Origin: Podospora pseudocomata | Taxonomy: Eukaryota > Ascomycota > Sordariomycetes > Sordariales > Podosporaceae | Reading direction: 5' to 3' | NCBI RefSeq assembly: GCF_035222375.1 | Contig: NC_085888.1 | Span: 2,976,001-3,040,000 of the forward strand | DNA: 64,000 bases | Shown: positions 1 to 10,956 of the stretch, piece by piece | Numbering within the stretch: position 1 is the stretch's first letter | Layout of the letters: every line of letters starts with the position of its first letter | Notes under the pieces: generated by a model | What the model was told of the DNA's origin: nothing | Databases searched by the model: none | What the model saw: the letters and a program-made list of their open reading frames with translations, nothing else | Translations under genes and position numbers: made by a program

Positions 1-3000
1 AATTATATCTATACATGGTGACAGCATTGGTGGCAAATGGTACCATGTCCAGCTGAACTGGTTACGTCAGTTTCAGCTTCCATGAGCTCCTATTCAGCTT
101 GGTTGACCAGAACCCTTTTCTGTCTGACACTTACCTACCGCTTGCCTGCATTATTCTCGGAAAGGGCGCAGATCTCAAGATCAGACAGATCTCGATGGAA
201 GATGGGGGTCCCCGGCTCCGTGAGGACCACGTCAACACTATCATGAGCAAGAGAGTTTGGTGTTGTAACCCCGTGATCGGAAGAGACTTGAGCTGAGGTG
301 TCGTAAAAAGAGCCCCAATGAGAATGAACGTCGCGCCGTCACACCGACCAAACTGGGACTGCCGCTGGCGGCCTTGGTCTCGGTCTCATCCCACGTCTAA
401 GACGCCTCGACGAGATTGTCGAAATACTTCGCATGATCGGGTGTTATCCTCGGAGATGGATAGATAACGGTCCATCTTGAACAGTTTCAGAACGGGTTCC
501 ATGTGGATGGCGGGGATGAGATCCGCGAGAGACTCCAAAGGGAACAGGCAGGTTGTTGCAGGAGGCTTGCAGTGAGGCGGTATGTACATATTGATATCCC
601 AGCAATCAGAAAACCGGAATATTCTTTTAAAAATGATTTATTCAAAATAACCATAAGAGCGAATGGAGACGGCAACAACGCATCAGGCCTTCGGTTGGAT
701 CGTAGCTTCCGCAGCAAGCACGCCTTCCATGCACGACAGCAGCAAGCCCCGCGCGAAGCTGCATCGAGGCAGGAGCATTGCAGCAGCAATACAGGAGGCA
801 GGAGGAGGCAGGAGGGGTAGCTTTGCGGGAAGGAGGTGTCGAGTTGCATCACTCCCGCTGATAAGCCTTAACGACCCTGCCGTTGACTTGTTGCTCTTGT
901 TGCTGCCCGTCCCCGCCAGCCATCGTGTACAAATCATCGTGGCCCATTTCTTACTGCCCGCTCACCGACTTTTTTTCTGACTGCAATGCTGCATTTTTTT
1001 TCATGTCTTGCCCCTCCGCTCGGCCAACTCTTCTCCTCCCCGGGCCATTCCTAGCCAAACAATGCTCACTGCCACGGCCATGGCGATATCCAGCTGGCCT
1101 GTCCTCTGCGAGCCATCTCGGATGCCAGCGTGGGGGAATTTGTCATCGCCATCCGGAACACATCCACGGCCAACCGAAGCTTCACGGTTTTGGGTCCGGT
1201 CCTCTGGTCCTCTCGCAGAGGAAGCTAAAGAAACTGCTGACAACAGGAATTGATCGACATCTTGCTTGCAGCATCTTCATCGACGCCGTCTTGCAGCACA
1301 TATGTATACTTGGCGCGCCTACTTCCGTGGTCTGGTCCCGGATGTTTTGAATACACACTGTTTTGTCGGGAGTCCGAACTAAACCTTCTCTTACACCTCA
1401 TTGGTCAACTTCCCACTCTCACGTCGACACACAACGAACCTACGGCCGAGAGACAGCGATAATAGGTATTCGCTTCCACATGGTCTGAAAAACCGTTACG
1501 TACTGGTTCATCAAGATTGGGCACGGTGAGCAGGTTGGAAGTCTCAAATCAATGTCCCAAAACGTCGACACACAGATTGGGCATCGTCTAAAATGGATGA
1601 TGCAATCAACAAGGATTCAACATGCTCTGTTTGTCAAAGTTAACGGCTTGAACTCGGCCGGTCTGATGGGTCGGCCCTTTGTCGGTCATCGGCGTATCAA
1701 GGTGTAGTCAGGATTGGATCTTCTCCCCGCTCCGGTCAGCGTTTCAAACCTCGGTTAGGTCTCCGGCATCCATCCTGGAATCGGAACGGTAACCGACTCC
1801 GTGTTAGGAAGGCTTCTAGAAGAACTCGCCGTCCACACCACGTTTCTGACTTGGATGGGATACTCTTGACACATGAACATGAATAGTAGTTGGCCACGAG
1901 CGCCGAGGCTACCGTTCCTTTTGACCCTGAAACGTTTTCCGCTACCCGCCCGCCACTGAGGAGACTGACTCGATGACAGGGCCACAACGGGCACGAGTTT
2001 GGTATTGAGGAAGAAGCCGTTTCACCTAGAGTTGATGACCAGAGTTGGGATGGCGACTGACTCGGTTCTTCTTGCTGCTGGGCATTGAGTGTACATCTAG
2101 CGATGTACACGGTACTTTGGGGCCCTCAGACGGGTTAATGGCGAGGTCAGGTCCACCGAAAGCACGACGTGGCGAGAGCTCAGAGCCCTTCTGAGACCAC
2201 CAGTATCGCCCACGTGCTTGTCACAGTGGACGTTCGTCTGGACTCTTCCAGCCTCCATTACTGTAAAGGATGGCAACCTGACAGCACACACACACCCTTT
2301 CTTCTGCCTCGGCCAAAGCTTGGCGAATGCCGGATGATAGAGACAGGGCTGCACAGGGCCTGGGTTTACATCATGATTTTTGCAGTAAAGCTGTACACCC
2401 GGGAGTGCTAGGACATGGAGAGAACAAACCGGGGATGGAAATCACCGTGCCAGTCTGTGTCTTTGCAGATTCCAGAGTGAAGGGGTGGGTCACCACGTGG
2501 TGTGCTTGAAGTCAAGTTGTCGGAGAGGTATGCAAGATCGTGGCTTTTTGCGGGGAAAAGGTAAGCTCGTGGGCTCTGGCTTCGCATCTGTTGTCTTTTG
2601 ATGTCTTTCCTCGGAAGGGTTGAGTGGCCTCTAAATTTGGCATGTGGTCCAATGACCCTGTGGTTGATGAAGACATTTATGTGTTGGACCAACTGACAGC
2701 GAGGGCTAGCCTCACTGGCACCTACAATCTGTTGTTTATTCTCATGGTGTTGCTGGATGAGGTTCACAAAGACCAGGTAATGAACTTGAAGCGTCTCTCC
2801 AGTGAGAGATCTAATGGTAGTCTCCGAGGATAGCTGTTTCAAGCTCTCCGTTTCATAACTTTGACATTCTGTGTGAGAAAATAAGATGATATCATGACGG
2901 CTAGTAACTTTCATCACCCGAGATCAATTCACTTTCAATTTATCGTTTTATGAACTTATCGCTTTATCTCTGACTTTATTGTTTTCTTGGTCAGAGCACT

Positions 3001-4869
3001 ATGTCTTTTAATCGTGGAAACAGACACCAACGCAAGCCAACGGGACTCACGGCGGACCGTAAGGGGTCTGGCTATCTATCTTCCTTCAGGCTTCTGGCCC
3101 TTGATGATGCGGAAACTCACGTGCAAGCGTCGACATGAGTGCAAGACCGGAAGCATGTGCTTCAGGTTTGTGGGTAAACGGGCCATCCAGGGTCGCGACG
3201 TTGAGGTAGGTAGCATGTTGCCCGGTAGTCTGGAGCATTTGTTGGTGTGTATTTATGTTGTTTCCTGACTGTTCATTCTTCGGTACCACACACTCTTGTG
3301 GCTGACCACCGAGTTACCGGGAGTTGGGCTTTACTCCATGATGAAGTCATGCTCCTTCTTCACTCAGTTTGTGGTGGTGGCCCATCTTCACATGCCAAAC
3401 TAGGCTGTGTTCTTCCATGGGGCGGCTTACGTACCTGAGCTGTCAAACCTGGCGCTGAATTAGCTATGCATTTCTCTCGCCTGGCTGGCTATGCATGAGC
3501 GCACAGATGGGGAGAATCATGGGGCAGGGGGTCGAGGGGTAGATTGGAGAGGCACGGCCAGTGTAATGACGTGCAGGGTCTGGTGGACGGGAAGAGTCGG
3601 AGGGTGTGGTTGGATGGGTGGTGCTCGGGCTTGTTTTGATGGAAGGAGTCGGCTTTTTCTGGGTTGGCTGGTGTTGGGAGAATGGGAGTGAAAGAAGTCG
3701 TCGGACTTGGATGAGGTTGGCATGTGGTTTACCTTGATGCCAATGCGAATGTTGTCTTCGCTTGAGACTACCTGGCCTAAGAGCTGTTGCGCAAAGAGTG
3801 AGGGAGAGTTGTAACAGACTATGTTATCTACTCTCGACCACACCATCTTCGCAAACCAGTGTTACGTCTCGGTGCTTCTAATCGTCACGCCCTAGCTTTA
3901 CCATAGTGTTGTCTTGACTTGCTTCAACATCGTCTCCGCTTGATCTAGATGTTATCCGAGACTGATCGCAAGCTTATAAAATTTACCTTCTGTGCAAGAG
4001 AACAGATATATACAACCAAAGAGGGGAAAATATTATGTACTTGTTCCAAGCCAATTTCATCTGAAAGGTTGTGGATAGATAATTCGCTGGTGCATTTGTT
4101 TTTGCCTCTTATGAAGAGACCGCTACCCCTATTTATGCCCCCTTTTCGACTAGGTCTTGGCAGGATATATACGATGGCCGACATCACAAGTTGTAATGGG
4201 AAATAAGGACAACAAAAGGCCTGAAAGGTTGAAGAATGCGGAATATACGAGCTCTATTAACCTTCTTTCCCGTCATCGGGCGGAATACCTTAAGAGATGC
4301 TTAGTATCTTGGAGGCTCCTGTGCCGCACCAATACCGTGGTTGTTGACTCGCATTCCTCGCATTGGGAGAGCCGGGACACGCAAACCGTTCCCATGGGAG
4401 GTCACACAAGCTGTCAGCCAACCACCTCCGGTCTGATCGTCCAACAATGTTCTACTGCTCCAATTGTTTGACGTTAACCATTGAAATGAGGCCGCCAAGG
4501 CTTGAAGGCAATAAACTTAAAGATGAGAGTGTCGCCAAACCAATCGGATTAACCAAGGGAACCCGAGATTGAGCTGTGGCCAAGACTGAGTTGGTGATTG
4601 AAGTCTGGCTGGAAGGATGTAAAGAGGCGTATGGGAGACTTGAACACCACATGCTGGTAGTCTAGGAGGGATTAGAGTGAGAATGATGATGATTCTGCTC
4701 GGGATGGATCCGACGACAACGTTTACATCTCCTTGTATCGTCTTATACAACCAAAAGAACAATATGTCAACACACATGCCCGTGTATATAGCGCCCTCTT
4801 CTCTCAATGCATTGCCTGATCCTTTCCATCAACGCAAGTCTCCCCCTTTTCTCGTAGGGAGCCGTCAAA
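1..4869. other. Long stretch without a supportable gene
   Basis: Open frames here are short (the longest are about 120-170 codons, e.g. 883-1350 plus and 2408-2917 minus). They have low-complexity or Cys/Ser-rich translations with no motif I recognise, and no two can be joined through a convincing donor, branch site and acceptor. I see no tRNA, terminal repeat or long tandem array. It may hold non-coding RNA, promoter sequence or decayed genes. An orphan gene with several introns cannot be excluded. Confidence 0.5.
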
Positions 4870-5904
4870 ATGGCCAAAATCCCCACCACCCAAGTCTTCC
4901 AAAAGGGCTCCGTCTGGATGTACTCCCCTTCCCTGCCACTCGCCATCCTCTTTCTGATCCTCTATTTCTTCGCCTGTCTCTACATCACCTACCTCACCTT
5001 TTACCGGTACAAGACCTGGTACATGACCGTCTTCCCTCTTGGTGCTTTGCTGGAAGTGGCAGGCTACGCGGTGAGGATATACTCGGTCAAGAACCAGGGG
5101 AACATTGTACGCCCCCCTCCTCTAGACCCCCTTCCTACCCCCGAACACAGCCCAACCCTCCCTCTCAACCCCACCCATCCTTTCTTCTTGTCTCTAATTT
5201 CTAACCCAAAAAAAGGCCGCCTTCATAGCAACCCTCACCCTCCACGTCCTCGCCCCCCTCCTCTTTGCCGCAGGGAACTACCTCCTCCTCGGCCGGCTGA
5301 TCTCTCACTCCCTCCCCACCCGGCACACCCTCCTCAAGATCCCCACCCGCTTCATAACCCGCCTCTTCGTCGGGTTCGACATCCTCGCCGCTGCGATCCA
5401 GGGGTCTGGGACCTCCATCGCCGCGTCGGCGAACTGGACTGGACTGAAGGCACTATCTGGAGTTGACGTGCTTGTTGCTGGGCTGGCGGTGCAGGTTGCG
5501 GGAGTGGGGGTTTTTCTTTTGGTTCTGGGGAGGTTTACTTTTCTGGTGAAACAGCTGGGGAGCAAGGGGGGAGGTTGGGGCGGGTTGCTGGTGGCGGTTT
5601 GGGTGTCGAGTGGGTTGATTTTCGTGAGTACTTCAATTGACTGGAGATGGTTGGTTGGGGAAAGGGAAGGAGGATGCTAATCATGGATAATACCTAGGTG
5701 AGGTGCATTTACCGGCTGGTCGAGTTCGTGGAGGGGATTGACGGGTATGCCTTTCGGAATGAGTGGTTGTTTTGGGTGTTTGAGGGGACGGGGATGCTAC
5801 TGGCGATAGGGTTGTTTTGTGTTTGGCACCCGGGGGCTTGCTTGAAGAGGGGGGAGGTGACAGAGGGGGAGAAGAGTGAGGGGGGAAGTGACACTCAGGC
5901 GTGA
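4870..5904 (+). CDS. RTA1-like seven-transmembrane protein
   Basis: Three exons, 4870-5106, 5216-5623 and 5698-5904, give about 283 aa. Both introns are phase 0. Intron 2 starts GTGAGT and has a GCTAAT branch site. The translation is a run of hydrophobic helices. It opens after a short N-terminus with an exposed tyrosine/tryptophan-rich stretch (SVWMYSPSLPLAILF), followed by loops such as FYRYKTWYMTVFPLGALLEVAGYAVR. The later loop with RLVEFVEG and NEWLFWVFEG is characteristic of the fungal RTA1/lipid-translocating exporter family. Members sit in the plasma membrane or vacuole and have been linked to resistance to toxicants and to sphingolipid or long-chain-base movement. The substrate cannot be read from sequence. 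The gene converges on the Zn2Cys6 gene with 27 bp between stop codons. Family assignment is firm, function is inference. Confidence 0.9.
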
Positions 5905-5931
5905 GGTTGTTGTCAAGAGATGGCCGTTCAC

Positions 5932-7374
5932 CTAGCGAGCAGCTAGCCTCCTGACATAATTCATCGGCCACTCTGCGTATTTTTCGTACTCGACAGGCAG
6001 CCCGGCAGCAAGCTTCTCCATCCAGGCAATGCAGGTTCTTTTTCGATAGGCAAAACGCCCACCTTTGTTGCACGTAGTGAGAGCAATGTGCCCGATGGCA
6101 AACTCGATGAGAACAAAGTGGATGAAGAGCAGTTGGGCTGGATGGTTGTTGGGGTCGATAAAGGGGGCGAACTCTTCATTGCTGGAGTGGTTGAATAAGG
6201 AATACAGGGCGGCAAACTGAGAAAAGGCTGTATAGGTAGCAAGTCAGCATTTGATCTCTCCCAGAAAGACCGGACTGGTACTGACCTTCTGACGCCGACG
6301 TCCTGGCAGCTTTTGCAATCGCCTCTGTTGAAGCCAAGAACTTGACCTCCAACGGGCTCTTACACAGAGGTCCGAGTGCCCTCAGAGACTTCAAAAAGTC
6401 ACCAATGAGAATCTCCTCATCCTCGCTCAAATCCAAGGGAACGATCCCAATGACTCGTCGGACGCTATCACAGTACCCTTCCTGTGTAAACTCACGGAAC
6501 AACGAGTTCTTCATGCTGCCCATAGCGGTATTTGCAATAATATGACACCCCCTAGACATGGCGAGAAACTCAGGCATACCCTCAGCCATACAGCTCGCTT
6601 GAAACGCCAAAGCCATCATAGCAGCAAACCTTGCATCCCCCTCAGCCTGTGAAGAGCAAGGCTTACTCAAACTGTTGTTAAGAGACTGTATCGCCTTGAC
6701 ACGGTGAGCCAGCGCTTGCGAAGAGCAATTCCCCCCATGCAAATCAAGATGTGACGCCGCCAGCCCAAGCATGGCATGCATAAGATAATCATACTGGTGC
6801 CCAGTCAGCGTAAGATACTCCCGAAGGTTCTCCAAGTTTGAGAGCTTACGCTATGCGACAAACACGCCGTCTGCATCCAAATCTGATCCCCCTGTATCGG
6901 CAAAGGCGGGTACGCAGTCACCAAAAAGTGATGAAAGTACCTCATATCCTCCTGCGTAAACACCGTAGCCGTCGATGACTGCAAGCTGTTCGTTGGGACC
7001 ACCGTTATCACCGAAGCCGAAAACGCCGACGCCATTCTCGGCCGCTCAGGGTACTCACACACCAGTCCGACCCTCGCGCAGTTCGAGCAGGAGGGGATCG
7101 TCTCCTGGCATTTGACCTTTCGCCTCTTGCAGTGGAAGCAACCCAGCCGGGACTTTGTGTGTCCCTTTCGCGGGATTGGCCTTCGGCGGGCTCGAGTTCC
7201 TGGTTCTTTGGTGTGGGGTGTGCCGGTATGTGGGGTTGATACCTGTGCTGTCTCTGGCCCGGATGAGTCTTCTGCTGATTCGGGGACACCCCCAGGGGAA
7301 CATGTCGAGCAGGGAACCCAGTGGTCAGAGGTTGGCGATGGGTGGTGGTTGTCCATCCTTGTTTGACGATGCAC
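5932..7374 (-). CDS. Zn2Cys6 fungal transcription factor
   Basis: Three exons on the minus strand (7374-6850, 6793-6286, 6227-5932) encode about 442 aa. Intron 1 (56 nt) begins GTAAGC and ends CAG after a CTGAC branch site. Intron 2 begins GTCAGT and also has CTGAC. The binuclear zinc cluster is complete: Cys79, 82, 89, 96, 99 and 106 in the pattern Cx2Cx6Cx6Cx2Cx6C. An Arg/Lys-rich stretch just before it suits a nuclear signal. The rest resembles the short C-terminal regulatory domain of Upc2-like or 'C6 finger' proteins, with MLGLAASHL and KAIQSLNNSL helices. Start is at Met1; Met7 (7356) is an alternative. Nuclear DNA-binding regulator with unknown targets. The tail-to-tail RTA1-like gene is a possible but unproven target. 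Confidence 0.9.
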
Positions 7375-7870
7375 AAGTGGCTCTTGATCAAGGGTATATT
7401 CTCAAATTCTTTACATAAAAAGAGTGTTATAAAAATTCGGCCTTGGACATTCTCCCCTTTTGATGATGCGGCTGGGGTTGTCGTGGACTCGACGCTCTTC
7501 AAGGGTTTGGTCAGCACGACCACATTAAAGGGATGGGGCCGAATGACGCGTGTTTTGGGCTGTGTAAAACTAGAGGAAGTGCCATACGCTACCAAAAATT
7601 ATCAAATCCAGGGGCTGTGCAGAAAGAGAAGTACGAATACTTCCACTTGCTTGCGTGTTGTTGGACGTTGGCGCTGATGGCAGGTAAGCAAGGGTTAGGG
7701 TTGCGATGGCAGGCTGAGAGAAGATGGCGATGTATAAGGTGCCGTGAGTTTAAGCTGAGATGATTTAATAGATGATTTAATTAGAATCATGGGATAGGAC
7801 TTGTAGATGCTCATATAAAGCTGGGATCAAATGGTCCAGAAGCTCAGACACTGAGCTCTGGCGTTGTAGG

Positions 7871-8105
7871 CACCCTCACCACAAAATAGTTGACACACAA
7901 AAGTAGGTTAACTCATATTATACTCTGAACTATACTTTAAAAGTAAATTAATAAGCCCTTAAACGATATTTTAAAGCCTATTAACTATCGTTAAAGGCCT
8001 ATAAATTATCTTTAAAAGCCTATAAACTATCTTTTAAAGGCCTATAGACTATCCTTCAAGGCATGTTAACCTACTTTAGTATCTCATTATTTTGTGGTAA
8101 GGGTG
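7871..8105. mobile_element. MITE-like element, copy 1
   Basis: A 235-bp element bounded by inverted repeats of about 40 bp that begin CACCCT(C/T)ACCACAAAAT. Each repeat runs inward to an AGTAGGTTAAC block. The element is flanked by the direct repeat GTAGG on both sides (7866-7870 and 8106-8110), a 5-bp target-site duplication. The interior is AT-rich and made of about six imperfect 21-22-bp subrepeats around AAAGGCCTATAAACTATC. It has no coding capacity. A second copy in the same orientation lies at 22308-22551. This is a non-autonomous DNA transposon. A 5-bp duplication and termini starting CAC occur in the Transib superfamily, but that link is weak. Copy 1 lies about 250 bp past the CCT5 stop codon. 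Confidence 0.85.
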
Positions 8106-8357
8106 GTAGGATGTAGCTCAACTCACATGGGAACTTTAACAGGCCCCCATGCACTCAACCTCACTCCCTCACAAGATTCCTGCCGGAAGGACGCCCTGGT
8201 AGAAACGCACAACACCATAAAAGCCCCAAGGGTAAGCTTTTCCCAGACCTAATCCAGTACTACAAACTTATTAAGAGCAATCAACATAGTCATTACAACC
8301 CTCTCAGCATTGTAGGTATCTCAGCATGTCTAAGCTTTTATATGTACTCCGCCCATC

Positions 8358-10273
8358 TTAAAAGTCATCCTCCCCTGAGCCCGAGATGATAACATTGTTC
8401 ACCTTGAGCACCATGCGGCACAGCTGTGTCGCCAACATGAGCTGCTGCTTCTTTCCAATCAATGGGTCAATAACAAACGCCTCCTTCATGTTGTTGGACC
8501 CGCGGCCCATGCAGTCCACACCCAGACGGCCACGGCCAGATGAGTCCTTGACCTGTTGAGACTTGACCTCGGCAAGAGTGGCAATAGGGTTGAGACCGCT
8601 GTTCTCGGCAAGGGCCATGGGGATGGCATCAAGAGCCTCGGCGAAGGCGCGCATGGCGTATTGCTCGAGACCGGGGGTCTTGACAGCCTCGTCCTCAACG
8701 GCCAGAGAGCATGCAATTTCGGCGGAACCACCACCATAGACAACGCGGTTGTCACGGACAAGGTTCCTTACGACGCAAAGGGCATCGTGGAGGGAGCGCT
8801 TGGCCTCATCGATAATCTATGGGAGGGTTAGTTGAAATCTGGTTCTCGGTAAAGATCTCTAGAGAATGTACATACCATCTTGTTGCTGCCCCTAACAAAG
8901 ACTGTTACCGCACGAGTGTTGGCACACTCCTCGATAACAAGCATCTTTTCCCTTGTAGTGCCAAAGGTCATTTCTCTGACGATACCAGCGGTGCCAAGCT
9001 TCTCTGGCTTAAGGTCCTCGAATCTGGGAACAATACGGCCGTTTGTCGCAATGGCAATCAGCTCAATCTCTGGGCCACCAACCCATCTTACGGCGGGGAG
9101 CTCGTTCTGGAGGAGGAGATGGTTGGCCTCGTCGTCGAAACCCCACTGGCAAATGGCCAGATTGGCACCGGCATCCTTTATTTGTTGAATCATCTCGACA
9201 AACTTCTCGCGCTCGTAGCTTTGCAGCTTCTTGAACTCCTCGACGCTGCTGATCTCCAACTTGTGCTTGGTCTTGGGCTTGGGGGGCTCGAACGCGCACG
9301 TCAGAATGGCGATCTTGGCGTCCCGGACCTCGGAGGGCATCTGTGGGTGTGAGAAGTCCTTGTCGACAATAACACCCTTGACGAGGAGTGTGTCCTCAAG
9401 AGAGCCGCCGACCTTGCCGTCCATCTTGATCAGCTCAAAGTCGACATCCTTCCGTTCCAGATCCGCCACAGACAAGACCGCATCTACGGCGATCTTGGCA
9501 AACTGATCGTGAGCCTTGGAAACAATCTTGCTGCCCAAACTTGTTCTCGCAACCTTCGTCAGGTTCTCTGTGTTCTCCTTGTCAAACTCAATAACATCGG
9601 AAATTCTGTCGAGTTCCGCTACGGCAATGTCGCAGGCCTGATCGTAACCATCGGCGATGCGGATGGGGTGGATACCCTTGTCGATGAGCTCGGCGGCCTG
9701 TTCGAGGAGAGCACCGGCGAGGACGACAACACCAGTGGTGCCGTCACCGATTTCGTCGTCCTGGGACTTGGAAAGCTCCACAAGCAGCTTGGCTACGTGG
9801 TTTGTAATCTCCATCTGCTGCAGGATGGTCGCGCCATCGTTCGTTACTGTGATATCGCCGTCGGGGGAGATGAGGATCTTGTCGAGACCACGGGGCCCTA
9901 ACGAGGTCTTGACGATGTTCGCAACGGTGCGGGCAGCGAGGATGTGGGACTTGACGGCTTCGTTGCCATACTGGCGCTTCTTCTTGCCCTGACTGAAAAG
10001 GGGTATTAGCGGGGCAACGTGGGGGAGGATGTGTTGGACTTGAAAGAATCGAGGGCGGTACTGACTCTCTGACTACAATGAAAGGCCGTCCCTGTTCATC
10101 TTTCATCACCGCCGCTGTGGTATGCATCCGTCAGTAACGCGGTGACCGTACCCCGGGGGAGGTGTCGTCGCATACCGTTCGACAAGTCCAAATCTATAAG
10201 CCGGGTAGTTAGCACGCTGGGGTCTGCTTAGGAATAAAGCGGTAAGGGTGCTCCTGGACATACTCATCGCCAT
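8358..10273 (-). CDS. CCT5: T-complex chaperonin subunit epsilon (CCT5)
   Basis: Group II chaperonin subunit of the cytosolic TRiC/CCT ring, which folds actin, tubulin and WD-repeat proteins using ATP. Five exons (10273-10264, 10193-10176, 10114-10066, 9992-8876, 8816-8358) give about 550 aa, normal for the family. The first two exons are only 10 and 18 nt. They are supported by donors GTATGT and GTATGC, branch sites CTAAC and CTGAC, and by the joined N-terminus [19 protein letters not shown], which is what fungal CCT5 should look like. Chaperonin signatures include [19 protein letters not shown] and a C-terminal [21 protein letters not shown] and [14 protein letters not shown] favour epsilon over other subunits. 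An in-frame ATG at 10127 is inside the second intron and would give a wrong N-terminus. The gene shares a 683-bp divergent promoter region with HBS1. Confidence 0.93.
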
Positions 10274-10956
10274 CTTGAAGGATTGTTTGTTTGTCTCTTG
10301 TAGGAAGATGCGCCAAGGTCAGGGTCGTGGTGGTGCTGGCTTCCGAGACGGTTTCCAGAGGTTGGTCAATAAACAGGGCTCCTGGGCTTGCTCCTCCACC
10401 GCTAGGCAGCTTTCGCTATCGCCAGAGCTCAGACGCAATCTCAAAAAATTGACCCTCCCAGTTGGCGGCCACGGCAGAATCTAAGTCCGACTCAGCCCTG
10501 TGGTTGGCTGTCAACAGCCCGGCCCCTAGGAGCCCCGCGATTTGGGTGTTCACCGCCTTTGGGCACTGTGCCTGTGATGGTGGGGTTAACCTGGCAAAAC
10601 GGCAGGACAACCCCGCCATCGACATCACTTGTCCCCATCACAGTTCAGAGAAGCTTCCAAGCAAGGTCAACGCCAAACCAATGCGCCTGGGCAGAACTCA
10701 AAAGACTGTAATTGAGAGGTTCACTTTCTTGAAGATCAGGGACTGTATTGGCGTCAATTCAGAATTCTTCATACCGCAACAGAGTTTTTCACACCACAAC
10801 TCAAAATTCACACTCGCCACTCAAACAACTACTTAAACAGAGGACTCCCTCGCTCCAGCCTCGGATTTCTTTCACCCTAGACCAAGTCATCAACACCTGA
10901 ACCGCACTTCCCACCAACACTAGCCAGATACACACAGATCTACACCAACCGACAAG
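10274..10956. promoter_or_regulatory. Divergent intergenic region CCT5/HBS1
   Basis: 683 bp between two divergent start codons, so it must contain both promoters and 5' leaders. A short CT- and CA-rich stretch (about 10845-10945) precedes the HBS1 start. I see no recognisable TATA box or named operator, and no ORF here has coding character. Confidence 0.6.

Noticed and set aside
883-1350. 155-codon plus-strand frame in the left end
   Set aside because: Cys/Ser/Pro-rich, no domain, overlapped by equally long frames on both strands; no evidence of coding.
2408-2917. 169-codon minus-strand frame
   Set aside because: No motif or plausible splice partner; expected by chance in a 4.8-kb gene-free stretch.
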